Shown here one piece after another: positions 19,176-28,196 of a stretch of 28,257 nt of DNA; the first letter of the stretch is position 1; every line of letters starts with the position of its first letter. Source of the DNA: Haplomitrium mnioides (lineage: Eukaryota; Marchantiophyta; Haplomitriopsida; Calobryales); assembly GCA_049999725.1 (NCBI GenBank), contig JBNGIS010020626.1, positions 1-28,257 on the forward strand, written 5' to 3'. A program made the position numbers and the translations under genes. The notes beneath the pieces were generated by a model, which did no database searches, was not told the DNA's origin, and worked only from the letters and a program-made list of their open reading frames with translations.

Positions 19176-19285
19176 TGTTATCGCATGAGCGTTGCACACA
19201 TATACACACAGAAGTCTCTAGACGAATGACTAGATTGATTGATATGTGACCTACTTACATATGGTATATATATGTCCCTATAACA
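19176..19285 (-). repeat. Copia-A 5' LTR (right copy), 110 bp
   Basis: It starts TGTTATCGCATGAGC and ends GTCCCTATAACA on the plus strand, so it has the TG...CA termini expected of an LTR. It contains one AGTCTCTAGACGAATGA unit and a short TATATATATG. Its small size is close to the minimum for an LTR. The differences from the left copy outside the repeats show that insertion was not recent. Confidence 0.88.
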
Positions 19286-19937
19286 AATACGCTATTAATA
19301 AAATAATGATTTAAATAGAACAATAGTAAAAAATCAGAACCCTTTCGCACAGGGAGAATAGAGCACCCTTCATGACCTTTACACTAATGGGAAAACTCAT
19401 AAGATACTAAATTTGCCAAGGAAATTAGAAAACATGGGGTAGTAGAGAATAGAAGGGATAGTAGAGAACATAGTATACAAAATAGAGTATACATAACAAA
19501 GGATACAAAAGAGAGGATACAAAACAAGGAAAATATGCAAGAAAATGGAAGGATGAGGGCTAACACACAAAGCACTATAGAATACGATTAACCTCGGGCT
19601 ATAGTATTTTCAAGGCAAAGCCCTTTGCTCCAAATCTCGTTGATGACTTCCCAAGTGATTTCTCTTTCTTACGTCAAATTCGGCCCGCCCTCCAATGGAT
19701 GTGAACAAATCTGCTTCTTCATACTCTCGACAATCCCTCAAACTAAGTTTACCCTCTTTGCTACTCTTGTACACCAGGTTGATCAGCCTTAGGCTCAAAG
19801 TGTTGTACTAGACCGGGTAAAACACAAAAAATCGAAAAAAAAACCCGGTCGACAACAAATATGGAGTAGGTCAAACAATGTCAATTACAATGTTGTATAC
19901 TTGGAGAAGACTCCAATTTACAATGGAGTTGGAGGCG
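19286..19937. other. Stretch without recognisable gene
   Basis: AT-rich DNA, then 19440-19570 with recurring AGAGRATACAAAA-type words. A minus-strand frame at 19798-19610 (start MSLRLINLVYKSSKEGKLSL) is protein-like but unrecognised. At 19811-19850 an 8-bp perfect inverted repeat (GACCGGGT with ACCCGGTC, 24-base A-rich loop) is extended by TGTTGT with ACAACA after a small bulge. This could be a hairpin or the remains of a small inverted-repeat element. Confidence 0.45.
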
Positions 19938-20022
19938 GTACATGTGAAGTCAGCATGTCAAACACCTAATTTGAAAGAAGTTTGATTGATCACAAGCTAA
20001 TTACTAGAGAATGAACGGCAAG
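19938..20022 (+). repeat. Direct repeat, copy 1 (partner at 22150-22235)
   Basis: ACATGTGAAGTCAGCATGTC at 19938 and ACATGTGAAGTCAGTGTGTC at 22150 both lead into AAACAC and then a diverged but alignable stretch ending CAAGCTAA, for about 85 bp in the same orientation. The two copies bracket D2 and the 75-bp array. Confidence 0.75.
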
Positions 20023-20029
20023 CATTTGT

Positions 20030-21262
20030 TTAAAAGCATTGGCTTACTACAGTAGTAAAGCTCATGAACAAGCTTGCTTACTGTGCAAAAATTGCCTTCA
20101 AATAGACTCTTTGTTCATTAAACATTTTAGTGCCGCAGTTTTTGGTTCGCATTCAGATTGAATTTTATAGGAGCACGAGTCCATTGATTTTTTTTGAGTC
20201 ACACTTGTTTGGTGATGTTTTCCATTTTTGGAACTACTTTGAGTGTTTGTTTTGAAGCATTTGCTTATGGAAGCAATGAAGTTCCTGAACAAGCTTGCTT
20301 ATTGCTTATATATTGAGTTTGAAGACGTTTGTTTTTCATCGAGTGCTGCAGCCGATATTGTAGTAAGAGGCATATGCACCCCCTTATTCAATCACCAATT
20401 GTAGAGAGGAAAATGCATGGAGGTGTAAAGTTAGGAGAGATGGAAAGAGATTGCATGATAGCCCATGATGTTGCGCAACTATCTAAGAGCACATCTTTAT
20501 TTTGACAACACAACTTGCTTCTAAACAAAAACAAAAAACTCAATGAACAAAAAATGTCTTTTAAGGCAGTCCCTACACTATCTAAGAGCGCTTCCCCAAG
20601 CAAGAGGATGTTTGAATCACTTACATGTGGCCGTTCTTTAGTTACAAGTATGTTTTATGTTAAAAATTCCAATGCATATGGTGACTTCCCAACAATGCCT
20701 CAAGAGCACCTGTCTTTGAAGGTCTTCCCTAGATATAGAGCTTAGAGGAGATAGAGACTAGACGTTTGTCCCACATATAGGCAACCTCCCCGCATTAAAG
20801 AAAGCTATCTCATATTTGTATTTTAAGGATTACATATTACTCATTTAATAGAACTATTAGAGAATACATATTATTTATATAATAGAATTATTTGAAACTC
20901 TCACTACAATCTTTTGAATTACCATAAACAATTACCCATTGTCATTGTGAACTATCTTTTGCAACATGAAAGATCTCATGCCATAATATGTATGCGATGA
21001 ACATGGTTAAAGTTTACACAATTTACATTTTGAGCTATGCAAGTAAAACCAATGCATACATTCATAAGCCACGTTAAGACAAGAATTGTAGAGAGTCTAT
21101 TCCATGAGCAAAATCTATGAAGGAATGACAACCGATTCCTCAAAACAAACATGTTATGGAGTCGCGATTTATTCAATGAAAATAAAACTAGTTGAGAGCA
21201 CCACTTGACTCTACAGAAACAAAGCAATGTCAGCACCATTTAGCATATAGAAATCGTTCTAA
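20030..21262 (+). repeat. Dispersed repeat copy D2 (partner D1 at 4780-6185)
   Basis: The collinear matches to D1 are given under that entry. Inside D2, a unit beginning near 20035 (AAGCATTGGCTTACTAC...CATGAACAAGCTTGCTTACTG) recurs near 20254 (GAAGCATTTGCTTATGG...CCTGAACAAGCTTGCTTATTG), about 220 bp apart. Positions 20360-20715 have no D1 counterpart and may be an insertion. They hold an unrecognised 76-codon plus frame (20515-20745). No conserved frame exists between D1 and D2. Confidence 0.8.
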
Positions 21263-21281
21263 GTCATTTTTTTGGTCGAAT

Positions 21282-21820
21282 ACCAAACTGTATTACTACA
21301 AAATTGTATAAAGCACAAGAAAATTTTGGAATTATGTGATGCCTACTTCAATGAATATCAAACTCTGCAATTTCAAGGTTCCATGAAGCACAATTTTTTT
21401 TTTCATAATTCAGAGCCGCCCAACTCAGCAAGCCACAAACTTTGAGGTTCCATGAAGCACAAATAGTTTTTAAAATTGTGTCTAGTCTGCCACAAACACT
21501 AAACTATACCATTTCAAAACTCCACAAAGCACAAACAATTGTTTGAATTGTGTGGCACCTGATTAGACAAATACCAAACTCTATAGTAACAAAATTCCAC
21601 AAAGCACAAACAACTTTTAGAAAGGTGCTCCACCTCATTCAACATATACCAAACTTTGCAATTTTAAAGCTCTTTAAAGCAAGAAACATTTTTGTTGTTT
21701 TAAACCACTCAACTCAATGAATACCAAGCTCTACGATTTTGAGTTTCCACGAAACACAAAATTTTTTGGTAATTTTGAGCCGTCTAGCTCACTAAATACA
21801 AAATTCAACAATTTTAAACA
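21282..21820 (+). repeat. 75-bp tandem array, about 7 copies
   Basis: The anchor ACCAAACTCT and variants fall at 21282, 21357, 21434, 21498, 21573, 21648, 21723 and 21798. Spacings are mostly exactly 75 bp, with one 77 and one 64. Each unit carries CCACRAAGCACAAA in the middle and a CTCAACTCAATGAAT-like end. Copies are about 60-75% alike by eye. The regular spacing despite this divergence means substitutions greatly outnumber indels. It starts just after D2 ends. Confidence 0.9.
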
Positions 21821-22149
21821 TTGTTTGGAACTATTTCAATTTGATTCTAACATTGTACATTTTTGAGAAGATGTGCATAGCTTGACTCCATGAAAACAAA
21901 TTGCATGAAGACAACCGTTTAGCCATCTATGTGGTTGCTACTCAAGTGATAGGAAGAAGTTTCAAGATAACATTTGGAGCACCACATAACACCTACTAGT
22001 TCTTTACAATCATGCTCTCTCTCTCATTACTAGAAAAAAAACATCTACCAAAACTGCATCTAAGAGCATAATGTCACAATAGGAAGTGTTGTAAGTGAAC
22101 TGCAACTATCACATAGTATATCACAACTTATGATTCAATATAAGACCAT
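21821..22149. other. AT-rich non-coding DNA
   Basis: I see no repeat unit, RNA or protein signal here beyond ordinary AT-rich composition. Confidence 0.5.
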
Positions 22150-22235
22150 ACATGTGAAGTCAGTGTGTCAAACACTCGAGTTCAATAATGTTTGGCTAAT
22201 TGCAAGCTAAATTGCAATAGAACAAACATCAAACA
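22150..22235 (+). repeat. Direct repeat, copy 2 (partner at 19938-20022)
   Basis: It begins ACATGTGAAGTCAGTGTGTC and ends near TGCAAGCTAAATTGCAATAG, aligned with copy 1 as described there. The distance between copies is about 2.2 kb. Confidence 0.75.
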
Positions 22236-22790
22236 ATGTTGATCAACACAAAAATAGCGCATCCGAATGACATTGAAGAAAATTTTCAAGAACTAAGAAA
22301 CCGCTTGCGTAGAAAGCGATATACTTCTCGTAGTAATGACAATGCATTGGCTATCGTGTTGCTTGTGGCTCTTGACATGTTCCAATATTGCAAGTGCTTT
22401 GAGTGCAAGGAGAAGGCATTATTGCACAAATGTCACAAGAAAGTGACGTTGAAGAAATATATCGACACCAAAGAAATTGTTGCCTATAGAGCAATATGTT
22501 GCTCGCCAAGCCTAAGAAGATGAGATTAGGACTCAAATATCCAAAGCCATTAATGTAGAAGAAATTTGTTGACTGTTTGAGGTGGAGATCAGCACACAAC
22601 CACCACAAGCCAATGAAGTAGAGGAAATAAATCAAGAGTCGAGATATTTTTTGTGTAGAGAGCGATATGTTGCTCGCAAAAACAAAACAAGATTGCCTTG
22701 GCCCATATGGTGCTTGATTGTCATGTTGAATATGTTTGGCAATTTCTACTATGCATGAATGTTTGTTGTCGAAACAACCAATCTTTACAC
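22236..22790 (+). pseudogene. Unrecognised repeated reading frame, three decayed modules
   Basis: The first module (frame 22236-22523, 95 codons) reads RRKRYTSRSNDNALAIVLLV then ALDMFQYCKC. A third module near 22655-22760 reads CRERYVARKNKTRLPWPIWC then LIVMLNMFGNFYYA before a stop. The two align: a basic R-x-R-Y-x-x-R segment, then a hydrophobic stretch (LAIVLLVALDMF / WCLIVMLNMF) of about 15 residues. A middle copy near 22490, in another frame, gives EQYVARQA and then stops. The modules start about 177 and 168 bp apart. The DNA around each start is a near-palindrome (GAGCAATATGTTGCTC). A basic patch plus a possible membrane segment is all that can be said; I recognise no family. Confidence 0.4.
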
Positions 22791-24662
22791 TAGCTAGAAG
22801 AACATTTCATAGACCAAGGCTCAACAAAAACGTGTTCTTTATTTGGAATATGTTGCAACCAAGATAAAGTACACCTACCTCTATTAGCAATACCTCCACA
22901 ACCACTACGTAGTTTGTTGCGTGACAAAACCCTAGAGGCAAAGTCTTTCTGGAACAATATACATGCATAAAACAATGCATTTTTGTTCACATTCTTGGGT
23001 AAAAATCAATGAGCCTTTTGAGCAGGGTGGAAATTACATGTTCCATCTACACGGCTTCTTATACCATCAAATAGGAAATCTATTGCCTCAAATGATGAAA
23101 ATCTGAAGTTCTCTAAGTTATATATCGCATATAATAGTGCTTCTCTAAATGATCAAAACCAGAACTAGAGAGCTTCAATAGTACAAAACTTCTGTGTTTT
23201 TTATAGTGAGGTTGCTAGGGGCTCTAAAGTTAGACACTTTGTTGCAAGAGGTTCTAAAGTTGAACATTAAGTCACAAAGACATGGATGATACAAAATTTG
23301 TTCTTATATTAGAAGAGCTTTTAACATTGGCCATGTTAAGCTTGAAATAATGAGGGAGATATGTGGCACAAGAGGAGAGGTGGAGCATATTTTGTGTTTT
23401 AGAAAATTAGATGGTGAAGGGTTTGTAAATATAGGCCAAGCTTGGGATTCTCAATGTTTGAATATGCGACTGCTTGGACACATCAGTCAAACTACCTTGT
23501 TAAGTGACCACATCAGACAATAATAGACCTTGCACATGGTCAAACAATTGGTTTCAAAATCACCGGAGTCTTGAGCTTCTGAGTAACCAACATTTTTTAG
23601 TTGTCATAACCTCTCATTAGTCAAATTGTCCAAGTTGTAGTAGGGAGATGTGGGTTTGGCAAGTAGATGTACCTTGATTGGGTGAAAGGCAGTTGGTGTT
23701 TCAGAGTCATTGAGCAATCGATCATGAATTGCGTGAGACTAAACAACTCACCATTGTAATAGTACAAGCACAAGGTTGTGCCATTTATAAGAAAATAAAG
23801 AGGAGTGAAGAAAGTGGTAGAGAGTCACTTTTAGGGTTGAAATTAGAAGTGACTTGTAAGTGAAGAAAGAGGAATGACACCCTCTTCTCTTGTATAAATA
23901 GAAAGGCTTCTTAGCCCCATCTCTCATTCTGGAGTTCGTCTCTAATCACTTAGGTTCCTTGATTGCTTGGCTTTTGCTTGCACTCTTGGTCTTAGCTTGG
24001 GCCTTAAGTTGCTTTTGGTTGAAGAATTCTATTAGAGTTCACTATGAGTTCTTACTCATTTGGATTTGGTCTTTGAGTTCTTTTACAACCACCATGTCAT
24101 CAAGAGTCATTATTAATTCATGAGAGTCTATGAATACAAAAAGAGAAAACTCTATGCGTAAGGCATTTCAAAAATTTTGTTTTGATTTCATTGTCCTTGC
24201 TAGAAGACCATCTATAAAGTCTACAACTATCACGTATTTTGAAGATAGGTTCTCGGAAAAAATCTGTAGAATTATCAAATGGCCCAAAGCTCAAGCAACA
24301 AGCATTTCTCTCAACGGTTGACGTTTGAGAAGATAAAGGAGAAAAACCAGACCAACATAGCAATAATGCTCATTATCAAGACCATAAAAATATGCCAGCA
24401 AACACATAATTTGTAAAAGTTCAAAAATCATTAAGGCATTTGGAAATTCGCATGCCGAAAGTGGGATCACGACAAGTGAGGAGTTCTTTGTGGCCTTTGG
24501 ATGGACCCAATAAATTTGGAAAAATATGCCATGATCTTTGAATTGAGAAACTACGATGTTTGGTTGGATGTAGCATTTTTTATCTCAACGTTTGACTTGC
24601 TTGAGGAGATATACTTGGAGAAAAAGATGAAGCTTAAGGAGTTAGAGGAGTGTTTTTTGAAA
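22791..24662. other. Stretch without recognisable gene
   Basis: Short frames on both strands resemble no known protein, for example minus 22990-22790 (RNKLRSGCGGIANRGRC) and plus 24130-24321 (63 codons). Between 23890 and 24110 the plus strand is T-rich with TTGGCTTTTGCTTGC-like and TTGAGTTCTT words. At 24400-24650 a plus-strand stretch (GGCCTTTGGATGGACCC, then KMKLKELEE-like codons just before the Copia-B LTR) looks somewhat coding but matches nothing I can name. Copia-B inserted after TGAAA at 24658-24662. Confidence 0.4.
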
Positions 24663-24849
24663 TGTTGAAATACCAAGCTCTGTACGTAACCCGTTGGGAT
24701 GACGAGTAGAGACTTATTTTTAACCCTCTTTAGGGTTAGTTTTGTTAAGTTAATTTAGGGTAAATTTAAGTATAAATACAAGAGTATGTAGAGAGAAAAG
24801 AAGGGAGATCGAAGCAAGAACGCCGCCATGCCGCAAGCCTCTATTTACA
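24663..24849 (+). repeat. Copia-B 5' LTR, 187 bp
   Basis: It begins TGTTGAAATACC and ends CTATTTACA, giving TGTT...TACA termini. It contains AACCCTCTTTAGGGTTAGTT, a short hairpin-like word, and a clear TATA box. The start is confirmed by the polypurine tract and identical start of the 3' copy, and the end by the PBS. Confidence 0.95.
24771..24778 (+). promoter_or_regulatory. Copia-B LTR TATA box
   Basis: TATAAATA lies 108 bp into the LTR, a fitting place for a U3 promoter. Transcription should start about 30 bp downstream, near 24800-24810, leaving about 40 bp of R/U5 before the PBS. Confidence 0.7.
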
Positions 24850-24861
24850 TGGTATCAGAGC
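24850..24861 (+). other. Copia-B primer binding site (initiator tRNA-Met type)
   Basis: TGGTATCAGAGC follows the LTR terminal CA without a spacer and continues CTGG. This is the standard PBS of plant copia elements, complementary to the 3' end of initiator tRNA-Met. Confidence 0.95.
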
Positions 24862-24979
24862 CTGGTTTGTGAGGAGAATACGATCGCAAAGAGTAGACGA
24901 TCAATTTGATTTGATATCCTTTTTGCCGAAGGTGGTCAAAGTTGTGCTTGAAGTTTGGAGGTGTCGAGAAGTTGCGTAA

Positions 24980-25900
24980 ATGGGTGATTCCAATACTGTT
25001 GGTATTGAGAAGTTGGAGAAGAACAACTACCAGCCGTGGAGGTTCCGGATGAGGAACTATTTGATAGGCAAGAGCCTATGGGGGTATGTTTCAGGTGAAG
25101 AAAAGGAACCGCAACTTCCTTCAGTGAATGTAATAGATCAAGAATTGAAGGCATGGAAAGCTTGGAATGAAAAAGATAAGAAGGTGATGTTTTTTATTTC
25201 GCAGAATTTGTCAAACGGTATGGATGGACACATACAAGATTTGGAGTCTGCAAAAGATGTATGGGATACATTAGAAATGCTCTACAGTACAAATACTAGA
25301 GCTAGAAAGATTCAATTGAAAAATGAGTTGAATAACATAAAGAAGGCACGTAACATGTCAGTGAATGATTATGTCTTGAAGATAAAAGAGACATCAGATG
25401 CATTGGGATCTATTGGTGTGGTTACAGAGGATGATGATTTAGTGTCTGCAGTATTGAATGGTTTGAAGGATGATGAGAAGTGGAAACCGTTTGCCACTTC
25501 TGTTTATGTTCGGGAAAATTTTCCTAATTTTGATGAGCTAGTCTCCTTGATGATAATAGAGGAGAGAAACATTGGTGGACCTATTTCATAAAACGGTTCT
25601 AATGAGCAGGCATAGGGCTTCTACTCAAGATATGGTAGAGGCAGGGGGAGATCCCAGAGAGGACGTGGTGAAGGTAGAGGTTATGTACAACATAACCAAA
25701 ATCAACAAAATTTTGAGAATACAGTTGGTGGTAGAGGCCACGGAAATTTTCGAGGAAGTAGAAGCTTTCGTGGAAGAGGTGGAAGGAAAAACAATCATGA
25801 TGTAGTTTGTTGGGAGTGTGGAAAAGCAGGTCATTATGCAAATGATTGCTATAGCAGGTCCAACAACAATAACATAGGATATAATCGAAGACAACAAGGA
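24980..25900 (+). pseudogene. Copia-B gag capsid and nucleocapsid, two stops
   Basis: The start ATG is 118 bp after the PBS and gives MGDSNTVGIEKLEKNNYQPW, the usual copia gag start (DUF4219/UBN2 type). The capsid part follows, with DLESAKDVWDTLEMLYST and LKIKETSDALGSIG. After TAA (25589-25591) and TAG (25613-25615) the same frame continues as an RGRGRSQRGRGEGRG basic stretch and a complete CCHC knuckle CWECGKAGHYANDC (from 25808). Both stops sit where Gln codons fit (CAA to TAA, CAG to TAG). Capsid residues 1-203 could still be made. Confidence 0.92.
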
Positions 25901-25912
25901 AATTATGCATCA

Positions 25913-26980
25913 TTGTCGAAGAGTGATGGTGAGCATCTCTTTGTTTTGCAACATATGATGAGTACTTATACACAAGGTTGTGAAAGTGATGCATGGTATG
26001 TAGATTCTGGTGCGTCAAACCATATGACACATCATAAAAATTGGTTAAAAGAGCTGCATGATCCAGAGCAGCAAGGATATATGGAAACAGGTGATGCTAC
26101 AATTCATCCAATTGAGCAGATGGGAAATGTTCCACTTTCTACACATGATGGAAAGTCAAAGTATATGGCTGATGTGTTCTATGTACCAACAATTACAAAG
26201 AATTTGGTATCTGTTGGTCAAATGGTAGAACAAGGATTACAGGTTGTTTTTAATGAAGATGGTTGTTTTGTGGAGGATTTGAAGAACAAAAACATATTGG
26301 TTGCGAGAGGAAGTAAGATCAGAAGGATGTTTACATTGGATGTAAAGACTCCAATGGTAAATGACAATGTTATGTATACGCAAAAGAATACAGTTATTGA
26401 AGATGTAGATATCTGGCACAAAAGAATGGGACATGTGAATCTACAAAGGCTGAGATCAATGCAGTCTATGGGTGTAGTTACCGACTTGCCAAGGTTCAAG
26501 AATATTGATATGCAGAAGGTGTGTGAAGCATGTCAGTTTGGAAAACAGTCAAGGCATTCGTTCCCGCATCAAAGAAATGTGAGTAAAAGTCCTTTAGACG
26601 TAGTACATTCTGATGTGTGGGGACCTACTGAGCATGCATCAATGTCAAGAAATAAGTATTTTGTTACCTTTGTGGATGACCATACAAGGAAGGTATGGGT
26701 TTATTTTATGAAGACAAAAGGAGAAGTGTTTGAGCATTTTAAAAGCTTTAAGAAGATGGTTGAGAAACAATCAGGATTGCAGATTAAATGTCTACGATCA
26801 AATGGTGGAGGTGAGTATTTTTCACGAGAGTTTAGTAGATTTTTGGTAGATCATGGTGTGAAGAGGCAATTCACATGCAGATATACTCCACAACAGAATG
26901 GAGTTGCAGAGAGAAAGAATAGGCATATAGCAAAAATTGCTCGTGCCTTGATTAATGAGAAGAATATGCCAAAATACTAA
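25913..26980 (+). pseudogene. Copia-B protease and integrase, second Asp is Asn
   Basis: In the same frame as gag: protease motif WYVDSGASNHMT with the DSG-type active site (Asp codon at 26003), then FYVPTITKNLVSVGQM. The integrase zinc domain is WHKRMGHVN with CEACQFGK, followed by the rve core: HSDVWGPTE (Asp at 26612), LRSNGGGEYFSREF, and QQNGVAERKNR (Glu at 26909). The second catalytic Asp belongs 36 residues before the Glu; that codon (26801-26803) is AAT for Asn. A TAA at 26978 follows MPKY, where relatives continue WAEAV. The protease could be functional in sequence; the integrase is not expected to be. Confidence 0.93.
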
Positions 26981-27385
26981 TGGGCAGAGGCTGTACATAC
27001 AGCTGTATATATCATGAACATGACTCCTACGGCAAGAATACATGATATTACTTCAGAAGAAAGATTTACAGGTATTAAAAGTGATGTATCTCACTTGAAA
27101 TTATTTGGATGTATTGCGTATGTACACATACCATATGAGCTAAGTACTAAGCTAGATCCTAAAGCTAAAAAGTGTATTTTCATTGGGTATTTTTTAGAAC
27201 AAAAAGGATACCAATATTACAACCCTATAACACGTAAAATCAAGGTAAGTAGAGATGTTGTATTTGATGAGTTGAGTAGTTGGTATGGTGTAGAAAAAGT
27301 TGTGAAGACTCATATGGAGGAAGAAGAAGTGCACAAAAAATCAGCAAATCAGGAATTACAATCACAACTGTTGAGTGGACCATGA
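26981..27385 (+). pseudogene. Copia-B integrase C-terminal region
   Basis: The frame continues after the stop: WAEAVHTAVYIMNMTPT, LKLFGCIAYVHIPYE, KKCIFIGYFLEQKGYQYYNP and SRDVVFDELSSWY, the standard copia sequence after the rve core. TGA at 27383-27385 interrupts GP-ESSNTLSKS and is best explained as CGA to TGA. Confidence 0.9.
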
Positions 27386-27887
27386 GAAAGTTCAAACACT
27401 CTGTCTAAGAGTGTTAATCCGTGGTCAGGAAGATTGAGTTCAAGTTCACCAAATGTATCAATTGGAAGTGCTGAAAGTAAGGCAGGCTCAGCAAAGGGAA
27501 AGGAAAAGGTGGATCAGCAGATGGATACAAGTCACTTAAATAATGGTGAAGAGGTTGATATACCCACTTTGCAAACACCTGGTGTGCAAAGAATGCAAGA
27601 TGAGGTACATAGATCTACACGTATAAGGTATCCAGTAAGGAGGTTGAGTTATGATAGTTTTTCTGCACGTCATTATGCATATATGGTGAAAGTTATACAG
27701 GATGTAGAACCCACTTGTTTTGAGGATGCAATTGGCATACCTGAATGGGAGTTAGCTATGGATGAGGAAGTGAATGCACTTGATGAGAATGAGACTTGGA
27801 AGCTAACACCACTACCTGATGGAAAGAAAGTGATTGGTTGTAAGTGGGTTTACAAAGTTAAGCATAATGTAGATGGTTCGATCAGCA

Positions 27888-28035
27888 GGTACAAGGCTAG
27901 ACTAGTAGCCAAAGGATATGCTCAAACATATGGGATAGATTTTGATGAAACGTTCAGTCTTGGTACAAGGCTAGACTAGTAGCCAAAGGATATGCTCAGA
28001 CATATGGGATAGATTTTGATGAAACGTTCAGTCCT
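27888..28035 (+). repeat. 74-bp tandem duplication inside Copia-B RT
   Basis: Units 27888-27961 and 27962-28035 both begin GGTACAAGGCTAGACTAGTA and end GAAACGTTCAGTCYT. They differ at two positions, both transitions (CTCAAACAT/CTCAGACAT and GTCTT/GTCCT). As 74 is not a multiple of three, the frame shifts. Confidence 0.97.
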
Positions 28036-28187
28036 GTTGCGAAGATGGCAATTGTAAGAACTGTGATTGCTATGGCTGCTGCTAAGAGATGGGATTTACA
28101 TCAGATGGATGTAAAGAATGCTTTCTTGAATGGAGAGCTACATAAGTTTCGAACTATTATGGGAGTGCTTGACATTGGCTTGAGCTT

Positions 28188-28196
28188 GAGGGGGAG
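28188..28196 (+). other. Copia-B polypurine tract
   Basis: GAGGGGGAG directly precedes the 3' LTR start TGTTGAAATACC. It is the expected plus-strand primer site and is intact. Confidence 0.9.

Larger units (their letters stand above)
11078..19285 (-). mobile_element. Ty1/copia LTR retrotransposon Copia-A, complete but dead
   Basis: The element reads right to left: 5' LTR 19176-19285, degenerate PBS 19161-19175, long leader, gag (17152 down), protease, integrase, RT, RNase H (ends about 12173), 3' UTR, polypurine tract 11664-11672, 3' LTR 11078-11663. The order PR-INT-RT-RH defines Ty1/copia. The LTRs share ends: TGTTATCGCATGAG at the right copy, TATTATCGCATGAG at the left, and CCCTATAACA at the other end of both. 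Flanks AATAA and AATAC fit a 5-bp target duplication with one mutation. Every domain carries stops, frameshifts or lost catalytic residues, so the insertion is old. Two assembly gaps (400 N, 100 N) make the true length uncertain. Confidence 0.93.

Noticed and set aside
25599-26499. Minus-strand frames within Copia-B
   Set aside because: They are antisense shadows of the plus-strand nucleocapsid, protease and integrase frame.
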